Counted from the first letter of the stretch, positions 6,991 through 15,737 are shown. The stretch: DNA of 64,000 nucleotides from Archangium sp. (GCA_030681645.1 JAUXRX010000007.1:310001-374000), one strand, 5' to 3'. Numbers and translations: made by a program. The notes: generated by a model from the letters alone, not told the origin.

Positions 6991-8381
6991 TGGATCCCCT
7001 CGACGCCAGGCCGCCCGAGGCCCGCCCGTCCGTCCGGCGGGACTCGGAGGTGACCCGAATCACGAAGCTGCTCACCCAGCCCGGGCCGGGCCTCTCGGTC
7101 TGCGGCATCAGCGGCGCAGGTGGGGTGGGCAAGAGCTACCTCCTGGCGCAGGCCCTCGAGTCGGTGGACCTCGAGGCGCTGGGGTTTGTGCACGTGTGGG
7201 TCGATGGCTCGAACCCACAGCTGCGCGGCGACTTCTTCGGCGTGCTCGAGCAGCTCTTTCGCCGCAACCTCAACCCGAATAGCCCGCACCGCGACTACTT
7301 CCCCCGGCTGCGCGAGCTGGCGCGGCTGCACCGCGAGGTGGGCCTCGAGACCGCCCGCGAGCTGAACCGGGCGAAGGTGCCCGAGGCGGTGAAGAAGCGC
7401 GTGAGCAGCCTGCTCAAGGCCGGCCACATGCTCAACAAGGCCGTGCCGATGACGCGCGACTACTTCGACCTCGCGGCCTTCAACATCTCGGACGAAGAGA
7501 CCCACGCGATGCTGGACGAGGCGTGGCGCCTGGCCGCGGACCTCAAGGCCCTCACCGAGTCTTCGGGCGTGGTGCGCAAGCTGCTGGGGCTCTCCCGGAA
7601 GGACCGCGTGCGGCGCGAGCTCTACAAGGTGACCGCCGAGGAGGTCTTGGTCGACTTGCGCGCCGCGCTCGGGGCGCTGCAGCGGGGCGAGAAGCTCAGG
7701 AAGCTGGCGCAGGGGCCGATCTCCGGGGCGCAGAAGCTGCTCATCGTGCTCGACGACTACGAGGTCTTGAGCCCGCTCCTGGGCGACTTCCTCGTCGGCT
7801 CCCTCGTGCCTGAGCTCGCTGCGGCGGGCTTCGAGACGGTGCTCTTCGTGCTCTGCCGCGATGACCTCGAGTCGACGCACGTCGGCTGGTCGCAGCACTG
7901 CAAGCGCTCCATCAAGGACCAGATTCGCCTCACCCCGTTCGACCAGCCGACCGCGCTCAAGCTGATGGCCGATGCGGGCATCGACGCCGCCCGGGGTCAG
8001 CAGCTCTTCGAGTCCACCCAGGGCTACCCCTTCCTGCTCAGCCTGGTGATCGAGGAATCGTCCAGCATCGACGCGAACTCCGCGCTCTTCCTGCGCAAGT
8101 TCTTCGACCGCACCACCCGGTGGATGACCCCTCGCGAGCAGGAATGGTTCGTGCGGGCCTGCTACCTCGACCGGGTGAACGAGGACACGCTGGGGCCGCT
8201 CTTCCCCCACGAGGACGTGCGCCGCATCCAGGACTGGTTCGAGCGCGAGCCTTCGATCCGCGATCCATCCGCGAGCTTCTTCCGCGTGCGTCCGCTCATC
8301 CGCGACAAGGTGCTCCGCTACCAGGAGGTGCGCGCCCCCTCACGTCACCGCGAGCTGCTCAAGGCCGCGACTCCGGCCTGA
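6990..8381 (+). CDS. P-loop ATPase of AAA/STAND type
   Basis: 463 residues. A Walker A motif lies at about 42-49 (GAGGVGKS) and a Walker B at about 251-256 (LIVLDD). The order suits an AAA_16/NACHT-like ATPase: nucleotide-binding core with a long helical insert (about 100-240), then a C-terminal winged-helix-like region (FFDRTTRWMTPREQEWFVRA). No effector domain, DNA-binding repeat or membrane segment is seen, so this is a bare ATPase. The ATG overlaps the murI stop by one base. The substrate and partner are unknown; a regulatory or scaffold role would be a guess. Confidence 0.75.
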   Translation: MDPLDARPPEARPSVRRDSEVTRITKLLTQPGPGLSVCGISGAGGVGKSYLLAQALESVDLEALGFVHVWVDGSNPQLRGDFFGVLEQLFRRNLNPNSPHRDYFPRLRELARLHREVGLETARELNRAKVPEAVKKRVSSLLKAGHMLNKAVPMTRDYFDLAAFNISDEETHAMLDEAWRLAADLKALTESSGVVRKLLGLSRKDRVRRELYKVTAEEVLVDLRAALGALQRGEKLRKLAQGPISGAQKLLIVLDDYEVLSPLLGDFLVGSLVPELAAAGFETVLFVLCRDDLESTHVGWSQHCKRSIKDQIRLTPFDQPTALKLMADAGIDAARGQQLFESTQGYPFLLSLVIEESSSIDANSALFLRKFFDRTTRWMTPREQEWFVRACYLDRVNEDTLGPLFPHEDVRRIQDWFEREPSIRDPSASFFRVRPLIRDKVLRYQEVRAPSRHRELLKAATPA

Positions 8382-8384
8382 AGC

Positions 8385-9194
8385 TCAGGGGTGCTGGGTC
8401 GGCGAAATCAGCTCGGCGGGCTTCTCGGTCATCACCAGCGGCGCGATGGCGAGCGCGGCCTTGAGCCCGATGTCGTCACGGCGCGGAATCAACCCGAACA
8501 TCGCGGTGATGAAGCGCTCCGCGTGCCGGTAGAAGCCGAGCTTCGCGAGCGGCCAGTTCAGCCAGCCGGTGGTGATGCAATAGTAGGTGTCGTACGGCGC
8601 CCGGTGGTGGCGCTGGTGATGCCCGGGCGGCAGCACGATGTGCAGCTTCTGCAGCACGCGCAGCGCCAGCGGCGTCTGTTCGGGCTCGAGGTGCGACCAC
8701 TTGTGAATCTGGTTGGTCCACATCACGAAGAACACCATCGAGCCCAGGGTCACGAAGCTGAACAGGGCGAAGGTGACCCAGCCCTGGATATCGAGCGGAA
8801 TGAAGAGCACGCCCGCGGCGACCGGCAGGGAGACCAGGCAGTTCGCGCCGTTCGTCTCGATGTAGTCGTGGTGGGTCATCGCCTTCTGATCGACGTGGTG
8901 CTCGCGGAAGGGGCGCACCAGCGACTTGCCCAGCACCGGCATGTCGGCCGAGCCCCAGGTGTCCGCCATCCAGTGCACGAAGCCCGAGACGAAGTCGGCG
9001 AAGAGGAAGCCTGAAAACAGCCCCGCGACGATCACCCACGGGTGCGTCAGGTGGAACGGGTACGCCTTGACGGCGATCGCCAGGCAGAGGCTCCAGAAGG
9101 AAAGGATCGCCAGGATCTCGACCAGCCGGAACGACTTCTTGTAGCCGGCCGCCAGCTTCTTCGCGTCGTGCTGCTGAATTTCAGGCTGGCTCAT
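8385..9194 (-). CDS. carF: CarF-type plasmanylethanolamine desaturase
   Basis: 269 residues from ATG at 9194, where GGAGGA lies 7 bases upstream; the frame opens earlier but without such a site. The protein has the lipid-desaturase (TMEM189/CarF) pattern: membrane helices at about 25-42, 52-70, 118-134 and 140-158, and clustered histidines suited to a di-iron site (H74, H99-H100, H108-H109 in THHDYIETNG, H164, H168, H192-H193, H196-H197). In Myxococcus xanthus CarF forms the vinyl-ether bond of plasmalogens and is needed for the light/singlet-oxygen carotenoid response. Last gene of a minus-strand run, 57 bp after an acyltransferase-like gene. Confidence 0.88.
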   Translation of the reverse strand: MSQPEIQQHDAKKLAAGYKKSFRLVEILAILSFWSLCLAIAVKAYPFHLTHPWVIVAGLFSGFLFADFVSGFVHWMADTWGSADMPVLGKSLVRPFREHHVDQKAMTHHDYIETNGANCLVSLPVAAGVLFIPLDIQGWVTFALFSFVTLGSMVFFVMWTNQIHKWSHLEPEQTPLALRVLQKLHIVLPPGHHQRHHRAPYDTYYCITTGWLNWPLAKLGFYRHAERFITAMFGLIPRRDDIGLKAALAIAPLVMTEKPAELISPTQHP

Positions 9195-9251
9195 CAGTGG
9201 ATCCTCCGGCCCCGCTGGACTGGGTACGAATGCCACGATCGCATCGGATTG

Positions 9252-10100
9252 TCACCCTGCGGTCATCGCAGTTGCGGGGGCTTGCGCGGTCAGGTCGCGA
9301 GCCGGATCTTCCAGGTGGGCGCGCACCAGCTCGAGGCCCTTGGCGCAGTAGAGGCCGTCTTCGATGCGCTCGTCGAAGCTGTACTTGATCGAGCACATCA
9401 TCTTGTTGCCCTCGGGCGTGGTGACTTCCTGGGTGCGGCCCAGCGCGGCGAAGAACGGGCAATTCCCCCACTCGTAGAGGTGGTGGTACGCCGAGTCGAG
9501 CTTCACGCTGCCCAGGTTCGCGATGAACATGCTCGCGTACATGGGGTCAGGGTGAATGAAGCTGCCCGGGAGCAGGTTCCACTTGTCGAGCCACCCCACG
9601 ATGGCCACGCCGATGCGCAGCAGCGGGCCGGGCAGGCGGAGGAAGATCGAGAGCTCCTTGTCGACGTGCGACTTCTTTTCGCTGCGGCCTTCCTTCACGT
9701 CGCCGTAGATGTGGTTGACCACCTGCTCGAAGGTGTCGGTGGGCGCGAACTTGCGCTTGATCACCGCCAGCGGCGCGCCGTCCTCCAGCTTCTTCTTGGC
9801 GGCGAAGCTGATGTAGATGCCGTCGCGCTGCCAGATGCGGCTGCCCATCACGAAGCGGTTGAGGCGGGGCCGCTCGGTGAACGCCTTCACCACCCCGGCG
9901 AGGAAGACGTGGAAGACGGTGATCTTCTTCTCGGGGTGCGCGCCGTTCCACGACTCGATGAAGGCGAGTGTCTTCGTCAGGTCTATCCACTGCTCGAAGT
10001 AGACGGCCGACTCGTTCCGAGTGGGCATGATGAACGGCATCATGCGGCGAAACGGCGCGACGTCGGTGGCGGGGGTCCCATCAGGTCGGCTGAAGAGCAC
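9252..10100 (-). CDS. E2-like acyltransferase catalytic-domain protein
   Basis: 282 residues, starting at GTG 10100. It resembles only the catalytic (chloramphenicol-acetyltransferase-like) domain of 2-oxoacid dehydrogenase E2 subunits, for example FHVFLAGVVKAFTERPRLNR and FIANLGSV. There is no lipoyl domain and no peripheral-subunit-binding domain. The usual catalytic motif DHRxxDG reads DERIEDG at about 243-249, so the catalytic His is replaced by Glu244. It is therefore either a non-canonical acyltransferase or a non-catalytic relative. It lies 8 bp after the secreted-protein gene and just before carF, which makes a lipid-related role possible but unproven. Confidence 0.75.
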   Translation of the reverse strand: MLFSRPDGTPATDVAPFRRMMPFIMPTRNESAVYFEQWIDLTKTLAFIESWNGAHPEKKITVFHVFLAGVVKAFTERPRLNRFVMGSRIWQRDGIYISFAAKKKLEDGAPLAVIKRKFAPTDTFEQVVNHIYGDVKEGRSEKKSHVDKELSIFLRLPGPLLRIGVAIVGWLDKWNLLPGSFIHPDPMYASMFIANLGSVKLDSAYHHLYEWGNCPFFAALGRTQEVTTPEGNKMMCSIKYSFDERIEDGLYCAKGLELVRAHLEDPARDLTAQAPATAMTAG

Positions 10101-10108
10101 GCCTGAGC

Positions 10109-10786
10109 CTACAACTTCTCGTAGTCCGACTTCTTCTTCTTGGGCGGCGGGTTGGTCAGCTTGCCGTCCTTGAACAGCTCCACCCGGCTGCTGGAAGGCG
10201 AGGCGAGCCCTTTGGCCGTGCCGACGAGGGGCTTCGATTCGGGCGGGTGGTAGACGATGCGCAGCTGCTTGCCCGCGGGCTGATCGCCCATGTTCGCGTC
10301 GATGAGCAGGTAGACCGACGTGTCCGACGCCAGCACCCGCTCGGAGTCGTTGATCGGATCGAGCTCGATCAGCGTGCGGCCCTCTTCGACGCTGGTCGCG
10401 TCTTCGGAGTACTGCATCACCTTCACCCGCAGCACCGAGGTGGACACGCCCTCCTTGAGCGCCTTCGCGCCCTGAATGGTGACGGCGATGTCGGTGCCCG
10501 TCTCGGCCGCCTTCGGGTCGGCGAGCTTGAGGCCGGTGGTCTTGTTGTTGTCGGTGTCGAGGAAGAGGGTGGCGTTCGCGCAGCGGGTCTTGCAGTCCTC
10601 GCCCCAGGGCGGCTTGTTGAACTCGAGCTTGAAGGCGTAGTCGGTGCCCTGCGCGCTCACCACGATCGAGGTCATCACCGGCCGATCGTCGTCCCCTGAC
10701 GGCGGGGCCTTGTACGAGATGGTCGGCTTCTCAGCGAGAGCCAGAGTGGCGAGGAGGGAGGACGCGAGGATGAGACGCGAAGACAT
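10109..10786 (-). CDS. Secreted protein of unknown function
   Basis: 225 residues with a signal peptide (MSSRLILASSLLATLALA). The mature part has Cys in EDCKTRC, then ATLFLDTDNNKTTGLKL, an Asp-rich segment that looks like a small calcium-binding loop, and ends in a Pro/Lys-rich tail (NPPPKKKKSDYEKL). No family was recognised. It is 8 bp upstream of the acyltransferase gene, so the two are probably cotranscribed, and it is separated from the TolC-like gene by 70 bp containing a hairpin. Confidence 0.7.
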   Translation of the reverse strand: MSSRLILASSLLATLALAEKPTISYKAPPSGDDDRPVMTSIVVSAQGTDYAFKLEFNKPPWGEDCKTRCANATLFLDTDNNKTTGLKLADPKAAETGTDIAVTIQGAKALKEGVSTSVLRVKVMQYSEDATSVEEGRTLIELDPINDSERVLASDTSVYLLIDANMGDQPAGKQLRIVYHPPESKPLVGTAKGLASPSSSRVELFKDGKLTNPPPKKKKSDYEKL

Positions 10787-10821
10787 GGAACAGACGATGC
10801 CGCAGCCACCGCGAGTTCGCC

Positions 10822-10847
10822 AGCGCCCCCTCAGCAGGTGAGGCGCT
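10822..10847 (-). terminator. Hairpin after the exporter operon
   Basis: AGCGCC pairs with GGCGCT and, after a three-base bulge, TCA with TGA. It lies about 10 bases beyond the TolC-like stop codon. There is no T run, so it may only attenuate reading into the next gene. Confidence 0.35.
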
Positions 10848-10856
10848 TCGGGGAGG

Positions 10857-12242
10857 TCACTTCAGGCCGAGCGCCAGCGCGGCGCGCAGGGCCGCCTCGG
10901 CGCGGTGCGCGTCGAGCAGCGCGTCGATCTCCCGCAGCTTCGCTTCCACTGTCGTCTGTTCCCGCAGGTTGACGAACAGCAGTGAGCTGTCGCCGAGCTC
11001 GAAGCGCTTCCGCTCGCCATTCTCGAGCTGCAGCGCGACCTCGACCTCCCGGCGCGCCAGCACCACCCGCTCCCTGGCGGCGAGGAGCGCGGAGCTCGAG
11101 TCGTTCACCTCCATCGCGGCGCGGTCGCGCGCCAGCCGGAGCTGCAGGCCCAGCCTGCCGAGCGCCGCCCGCGCCGCCTGGATCCGCCCCAGCGGCGCCC
11201 GGTAGAGCAGCGGCACGTCGAGCACCGCGTTGAACTCGAGCTCCGCGGGGCCCAGGGGGCTGAGGGACGAGGTGTTGGGCGTGCCGAGGTCACCGCTCAC
11301 CACCACCCCCAGGTCCAGCGCCGGCAGCAGCTGGTTCTGCTGGAAGCGCAGCTCGACCTCGGCCGCCTTCTGCTGGTCGATCAGCCGCTTCACCTCCGGG
11401 CGGCGGCCGAGGGCCGCGTCGAGGTCGAACCCCGGCGCTGGCGGCGGGTCGGGCAGGGGCACCAGGCGCGCCTCGGCCGGCATCACCGGCTCGCCCTTCG
11501 GGTCGCGCAGGAACAGCGAAAGCTCGAAGGCCGCCGCGTCGAGCCCCCGCTGCGCCTGCACCAGGAGCGCTTCGCGCTGCACCAGGGCCCGGGTGTTGTC
11601 CTGGCGGTCGAACTGGGCGACGTCGCCCACGCGCGCGCGGGTGGCGAGCTGGGCGTCGCGCTCCTTCGCGATGACGAGCAGCGAGCGCGCGACGTCGCGG
11701 CGCATGCCGGCCGCCACCCATTCCCAGTAGCGGAACGACGCCAGCCGCAGCAACTCCAGTTCCTGCTGTTCGCGCGCGAGGCCCGCGATCGACTGCGCCA
11801 GCACCGCGCGCGCCTCGGTGGCCCGCCGGCGGTCGATGGGGCCGTTGCGCAGCACCGGCACCACGGCGCCCGCGCGGAGCTCGCCCGCCGACCAGGTCTC
11901 GCGTTCGCCGTAGTACGCTTGGAACTTGCCCCGGCCGATGCGGTACCCGCCGAAGAACGTCGCGCCCCAGAGCGGGGTGGGCGCCTCGATGACCGAGTCG
12001 ACCCGCACCTGGGGGTAGACGCTCACGGGCACCCCGGTGACGCGCGTGCGCCACACCGGGTCGAAGGCCCCGGCGGCCGAGAGCCGCTCGCCGCCGGCCG
12101 CTTCGACGTCGGCCTGCGCGGCGAGCAGGGAGGGGTAGAGCTCGCGGGTGGCCTGCACCACCTCGCCCAGCGAGAGGGGCACGTCCTTCACCGGGGCGTC
12201 CCCGGCGGCCAGCACGGCCAGCACGGCCAGCGCGGGCGACAT
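10857..12242 (-). CDS. TolC-family outer-membrane efflux protein
   Basis: 461 residues from ATG at 12242; the long open frame upstream belongs to the hlyD overlap. A signal sequence (MSPALAVLAVLAAG) precedes two OEP repeats rich in long helices (LPLSLGEVVQATRELYPS-like opening near 25, and FQQNQLLPALDLGVVVSGDL in the second half). TolC proteins form a trimeric outer-membrane duct joined to a periplasmic adaptor. Start and upstream stop overlap as TGATG, showing translational coupling to the HlyD-like gene. Third gene of the ABC-HlyD-TolC operon. Confidence 0.88.
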   Translation of the reverse strand: MSPALAVLAVLAAGDAPVKDVPLSLGEVVQATRELYPSLLAAQADVEAAGGERLSAAGAFDPVWRTRVTGVPVSVYPQVRVDSVIEAPTPLWGATFFGGYRIGRGKFQAYYGERETWSAGELRAGAVVPVLRNGPIDRRRATEARAVLAQSIAGLAREQQELELLRLASFRYWEWVAAGMRRDVARSLLVIAKERDAQLATRARVGDVAQFDRQDNTRALVQREALLVQAQRGLDAAAFELSLFLRDPKGEPVMPAEARLVPLPDPPPAPGFDLDAALGRRPEVKRLIDQQKAAEVELRFQQNQLLPALDLGVVVSGDLGTPNTSSLSPLGPAELEFNAVLDVPLLYRAPLGRIQAARAALGRLGLQLRLARDRAAMEVNDSSSALLAARERVVLARREVEVALQLENGERKRFELGDSSLLFVNLREQTTVEAKLREIDALLDAHRAEAALRAALALGLK

Positions 12243-13561
12243 CACTTGTCCTTCCCGGGCGCGCCCGCGGACGGAGGCTTCACCGTGGGCGGGAAGCCGT
12301 TGAACCGCCGCCACAACTCGTAGCCGAGGGTCACGCTCTCGAGCAGCACCCAGCCATTGACCCGCACGCCCTGGCGCAGGTACGCGCCGGTGGGCCAGGG
12401 GTCGCGCTGATCGGGCCGGATGACGATGCGGAACCGGCCCGAGCCGTCGTCGGTCGAGTCGATGAGCGCCACCTTGCCCCCGAAGGTCCCCACGGCCACC
12501 GACGGCCACCCGGTGAACTGCACCGCCGGCCAGCCCTCGAACTGCAGGCGCACGTCGCGCCCGTTCGACAACAGCGGCATGTCGTTGCCTGCCACCCACA
12601 GCTCCACGGCGCGATCCTCGGTGTCGGGCACCAGCACCAGCAGCCCGTCGCCTGCCTTGACGAAGGCGTTGCCCTGCGCCGACAGGAGCCGGAGCACGGT
12701 GCCCTCGATGGGGGCCTTCACTTCCATGGTGCTCTGGCGCGCGAGACGAACCTCGAGGCGCGCCAGCTCGGCCGCCGCCGAGGCCTCCTCCGAAAGGGCC
12801 GAGGCTTCCGCGGCGTGCGCGTCGTCGATGGCGGCGGTGAGGTCGTGCTCGACGCGCGCCCGGTCGGCCTGCAGCGCCAGCGCTTCCCCCTCTGCGGCCT
12901 GCAGGGTCGCGAGCGCGCGCTCGACCTCCGTGGCCGTGCGCAGCGCCTCGAGCTGCGCCACCTCGACGTTGCGCTGGCTGGTGAGGCCCTGCTCGAAGAG
13001 CTGCTTCTGGCGCTCGATGTTCAGCCGGGCGGTCTCCATCGCCCCCCGCGCCGCGTCGACCGTCTGCTTCGCGGCCTTGCTGCGCTCCTTCGCCATCGCG
13101 ATGCGGCTCTCCGCCCCGCGAATGCCGGCCGTGCGAGACGAATCGAGCGCTCTCTGGCGCGACTGGATGGACGTGGCGCGGGCGACCGCGGCGTCCTTGC
13201 GGGCCATGAGGGCGCGCCGCTCTTCTTCGAGCCGCTGGAGGATGTCCGGATCGTTGTCGGTCAGCTCGAGGAGCAGGTCTCCCTTCTTCACCAGGGAGCC
13301 TTCGCGCACGTACCAGCGGGTGACCCGTCCCTCGATGGGGGCGTCCACTTCCTGCTGGCGCTCCAGGGGCGCGAAGGCGACCACCCGGCCGGTGCCATCG
13401 ACGCTCTGCTGCCAGGGCGCGAAGCCCAGCGCGACCAGGAGCACGAAGAGCGTGCCCAGCAGGCGCGAGAGCACCCGCAGCGCCCGCGGGGTGCGCACCA
13501 GCAGCGCGGCCGCCCGCTGGCCGGTGGACACCAGGGTCGCGGTGTCGGTTTGGGCGCTCAT
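12242..13561 (-). CDS. HlyD-family periplasmic adaptor protein
   Basis: 439 residues from ATG at 13561, which overlaps the stop of the ABC gene (ATGA). One N-terminal membrane helix (about 30-50, LLGTLFVLLVALGFAPW) is followed by a lipoyl-like half (DAPIEGRVTRWYVREGSLVK), a long coiled coil (about 105-270) rich in Ala, Glu, Arg and Gln, and the second lipoyl half (KAPIEGTVLRLLSAQGNAFV). Such adaptors bridge an inner-membrane transporter to TolC. Order and overlap make it the partner of the flanking genes. The cargo is unknown, and no small peptide gene was found beside it. Confidence 0.9.
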   Translation of the reverse strand: MSAQTDTATLVSTGQRAAALLVRTPRALRVLSRLLGTLFVLLVALGFAPWQQSVDGTGRVVAFAPLERQQEVDAPIEGRVTRWYVREGSLVKKGDLLLELTDNDPDILQRLEEERRALMARKDAAVARATSIQSRQRALDSSRTAGIRGAESRIAMAKERSKAAKQTVDAARGAMETARLNIERQKQLFEQGLTSQRNVEVAQLEALRTATEVERALATLQAAEGEALALQADRARVEHDLTAAIDDAHAAEASALSEEASAAAELARLEVRLARQSTMEVKAPIEGTVLRLLSAQGNAFVKAGDGLLVLVPDTEDRAVELWVAGNDMPLLSNGRDVRLQFEGWPAVQFTGWPSVAVGTFGGKVALIDSTDDGSGRFRIVIRPDQRDPWPTGAYLRQGVRVNGWVLLESVTLGYELWRRFNGFPPTVKPPSAGAPGKDK

Positions 13562-15633
13562 GAGGTCACCTCCTCGCGGCGGGGCGCCGCCAGGGTCATG
13601 GGCAGGTCGATGACGCGTGCGCTCGACCGCGCCAGCGGGCAGGCGGCATCGGCCACCAGGCTGATGAGCGTCCACGGCGCGCCTTCCCGGGTGAGCGCCG
13701 CGATCACGGCCTGGCGCTCGCGCGGGCCGATGCCATCGAGCGACGCGTTCACCACGATGAGGCGGGGCACGCCGGCCAGCGCGCGCGCCACCAGCACCCG
13801 CAGCGCCTGCGAGGCGTCGAGCGGGCGGCCCTCGTCGTCGATCACGGTGTCGATGCCCTGCGGGAGCGCGTTGAGCTCGTCGAGCAGCTCGACCCGCGTG
13901 AGGGCCGCCCGCACCTCGAGCGCCGTGATCCGGTCGCGGCCCACGGTGACGTTCTCGAGCACCGAGCCGCGGAAGAGGCCCTGCAGGCCGATCACGACCA
14001 CGTCTTCGTGGAGGTCGGCCGAGCGCGCGCGCCGCGTCTCGACCCCGTTGAGGCGCACCACTCCCTCGGTGGGCACCCGCAGGCCGGCCAGCCAGTCGGC
14101 CACGGCATGGCCTGGCGGCACGGCCAGGGCCACCCGTTCCCCCGCCTTCACGGTCAGCGAATGGGCCGGGGTGGCCAGGTCGACCCGCAGCGGGCCCTGC
14201 CCGGGCAGCCGCTCGGGGTGCCGGTCTTCTTCGATGGGCAGGTCGAGCACGTGCCCCATCTTGTCGAGCGAGGTGAGCAGGTCGTAGGTGCTCTCGAGCA
14301 GCTTGCCCAGCTTGGCGATGGAAGAGGTGACGGTCGTGACGATGATCTCCGCGGCCACCAACTGCCCCAGGGTCAGCTCACGCCGCACCACCAGCCAGCC
14401 GCCCAGGCCGAGCAGCGCGGCGCTGGCGAAGACCTGGAGGCCGAGCGTGCCGAGCGCCTGGCGGAAGAGCACCGCGAAGTGGGCGTTTCTCGCGGTGAGG
14501 TAGCGGCGGGTGAGGGCGTCGGCGCGCTCGAGCGCCATGCCGGCCGCGCCGGCGCCGCGAAAGGCCTGGCCGGACCGCGCCAGTTGCTGCAGCCACTCGG
14601 CGACCTCATACTTGGCGTAGCTCTCGTCGATGCTCGTGCTCAGCCCCCGGCGCGCCGGCGCGAAGACCAGCAGGGCCGCGATCACCATGAGCACGATGTC
14701 GAAGGCGAACAGCGTCGGGTGGTAGAAGGCCAGCACCAGCATCCCGATGGCGATCTGCAGCACGGTGGCGATGCCGTCGGTCAGCAGCACCGCGGTCGCC
14801 TTCTGAATGGTCACCACCTCGAAGAAGCGGTTGGCCGCCTCGGGGCCCACGCCTTCGGCCTCGGGCTTCATGCGGGGCAGCCGCCACGCGAGGTCGAGGG
14901 CGGTGCGGGCGAACACCCGCTGTTGCACCGATTCCACCACGCGGGTCTGGAGGGCCTTGAGCCCGGCCTGGAAGCCCAGCGCGACCAGCAGCAACAGCGA
15001 GAGCACCACGATCGGCTGGAGCAGGGTGCCGAAGGCCACCGAGCCGACCAGCGACTGCACGGCGATGGGCGTGGCGAGGGTGAAGAGGCCGACCGCCGCG
15101 GCGTAGATGACGACGACCCACAGGTCATCGCGCTCGAGGTGCATCAGCCCTCGCAGGCGTTCCAGGGGCGAGAGGTGCTCGTGGTCGGCTGTCTGAGCGA
15201 GGGCCTGGAGCGGCACCGCCGGCGCTGCGGTGAGCCAGGTGCCCCCCGCTGCGGCCGCCGCCGCGCGCGCCTCGTCGGCGCTCACCTGCTCGGGCGGGCT
15301 CCCGGGGCGCGCGAGCTCGTAGCGGCTGCCCGCGCGGGAGACCACCGCCAGCCCACCGGTGAGGTTGACGATGGGCAGCTCGGTGGTCTCGAGGGCGGCG
15401 GCGCCGAGGTCGGCGGGGGCCGCGACCAGCCGCGCTTCCCGCAGCACCACCTCGAACGCGCGCAGCAGCACCTCGGGAGGGACGATGGCGCGCCCCTCGA
15501 TGGCTGACCTGGCAGCGCGGCGCACCTCGACGGGGTCGCAGTCGCTGCCCACGGCCGCGGCGACGGTCTCGGTACCCCACACCACCAGCTCGATGGCGCG
15601 TTCGGTCGGTATCGGTTCTGGCATCGACGGCAT
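13558..15633 (-). CDS. ABC exporter-like protein with degenerate ATP-binding domain
   Basis: 691 residues. The N-terminal region (1-150) is not a C39 peptidase. About six membrane helices follow (roughly 172-440), as in type-I exporters, then a nucleotide-binding-like domain (about 480-680). The fold is recognisable but every catalytic motif is lost: Walker A reads AVPPGHAVA (504-512) with no Lys or Ser, the signature is LDASQ (605-609), Walker B is LIVVNAS with N629 and A630 in place of Asp-Glu, and the H-loop His is Leu659. Q551 is kept. First gene of the operon with HlyD and TolC proteins. It cannot be expected to hydrolyse ATP. Confidence 0.85.
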   Translation of the reverse strand: MPSMPEPIPTERAIELVVWGTETVAAAVGSDCDPVEVRRAARSAIEGRAIVPPEVLLRAFEVVLREARLVAAPADLGAAALETTELPIVNLTGGLAVVSRAGSRYELARPGSPPEQVSADEARAAAAAAGGTWLTAAPAVPLQALAQTADHEHLSPLERLRGLMHLERDDLWVVVIYAAAVGLFTLATPIAVQSLVGSVAFGTLLQPIVVLSLLLLVALGFQAGLKALQTRVVESVQQRVFARTALDLAWRLPRMKPEAEGVGPEAANRFFEVVTIQKATAVLLTDGIATVLQIAIGMLVLAFYHPTLFAFDIVLMVIAALLVFAPARRGLSTSIDESYAKYEVAEWLQQLARSGQAFRGAGAAGMALERADALTRRYLTARNAHFAVLFRQALGTLGLQVFASAALLGLGGWLVVRRELTLGQLVAAEIIVTTVTSSIAKLGKLLESTYDLLTSLDKMGHVLDLPIEEDRHPERLPGQGPLRVDLATPAHSLTVKAGERVALAVPPGHAVADWLAGLRVPTEGVVRLNGVETRRARSADLHEDVVVIGLQGLFRGSVLENVTVGRDRITALEVRAALTRVELLDELNALPQGIDTVIDDEGRPLDASQALRVLVARALAGVPRLIVVNASLDGIGPRERQAVIAALTREGAPWTLISLVADAACPLARSSARVIDLPMTLAAPRREEVTS

Positions 15634-15651
15634 GACCGGAAGCTATCCGAA

Positions 15652-15737
15652 GCTCAGTTGAATCGATGCCGTCTCGGCTCTACGGGCGCAGTGGTTTCAT
15701 GCCGGTAGAGACGAGACGGAGATCGATTCAACCGAGC
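15652..15737. repeat. 86-bp inverted repeat upstream of the exporter operon
   Basis: Arms of 36 and 37 bases (15652-15687 and 15701-15737) share GTTGAATCGAT and CCGTCTCG with few differences, around a 13-base loop. The near arm ends 18 bases upstream of the ABC gene start codon, so it lies in its leader or promoter. It differs in sequence from the palindrome at 5135-5213. It could be a regulatory stem-loop, the terminator of the upstream gene, or a small mobile palindrome. Confidence 0.7.

Noticed and set aside
9252..10100. Full pyruvate dehydrogenase E2 subunit
   Set aside because: No lipoyl or subunit-binding domain and the catalytic His is missing.
12243..12599. N-terminal extension of the TolC-like protein to 580 residues
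   Set aside because: It overlaps the HlyD-like gene in another frame; ATG at 12242 overlaps its stop and opens a signal peptide.
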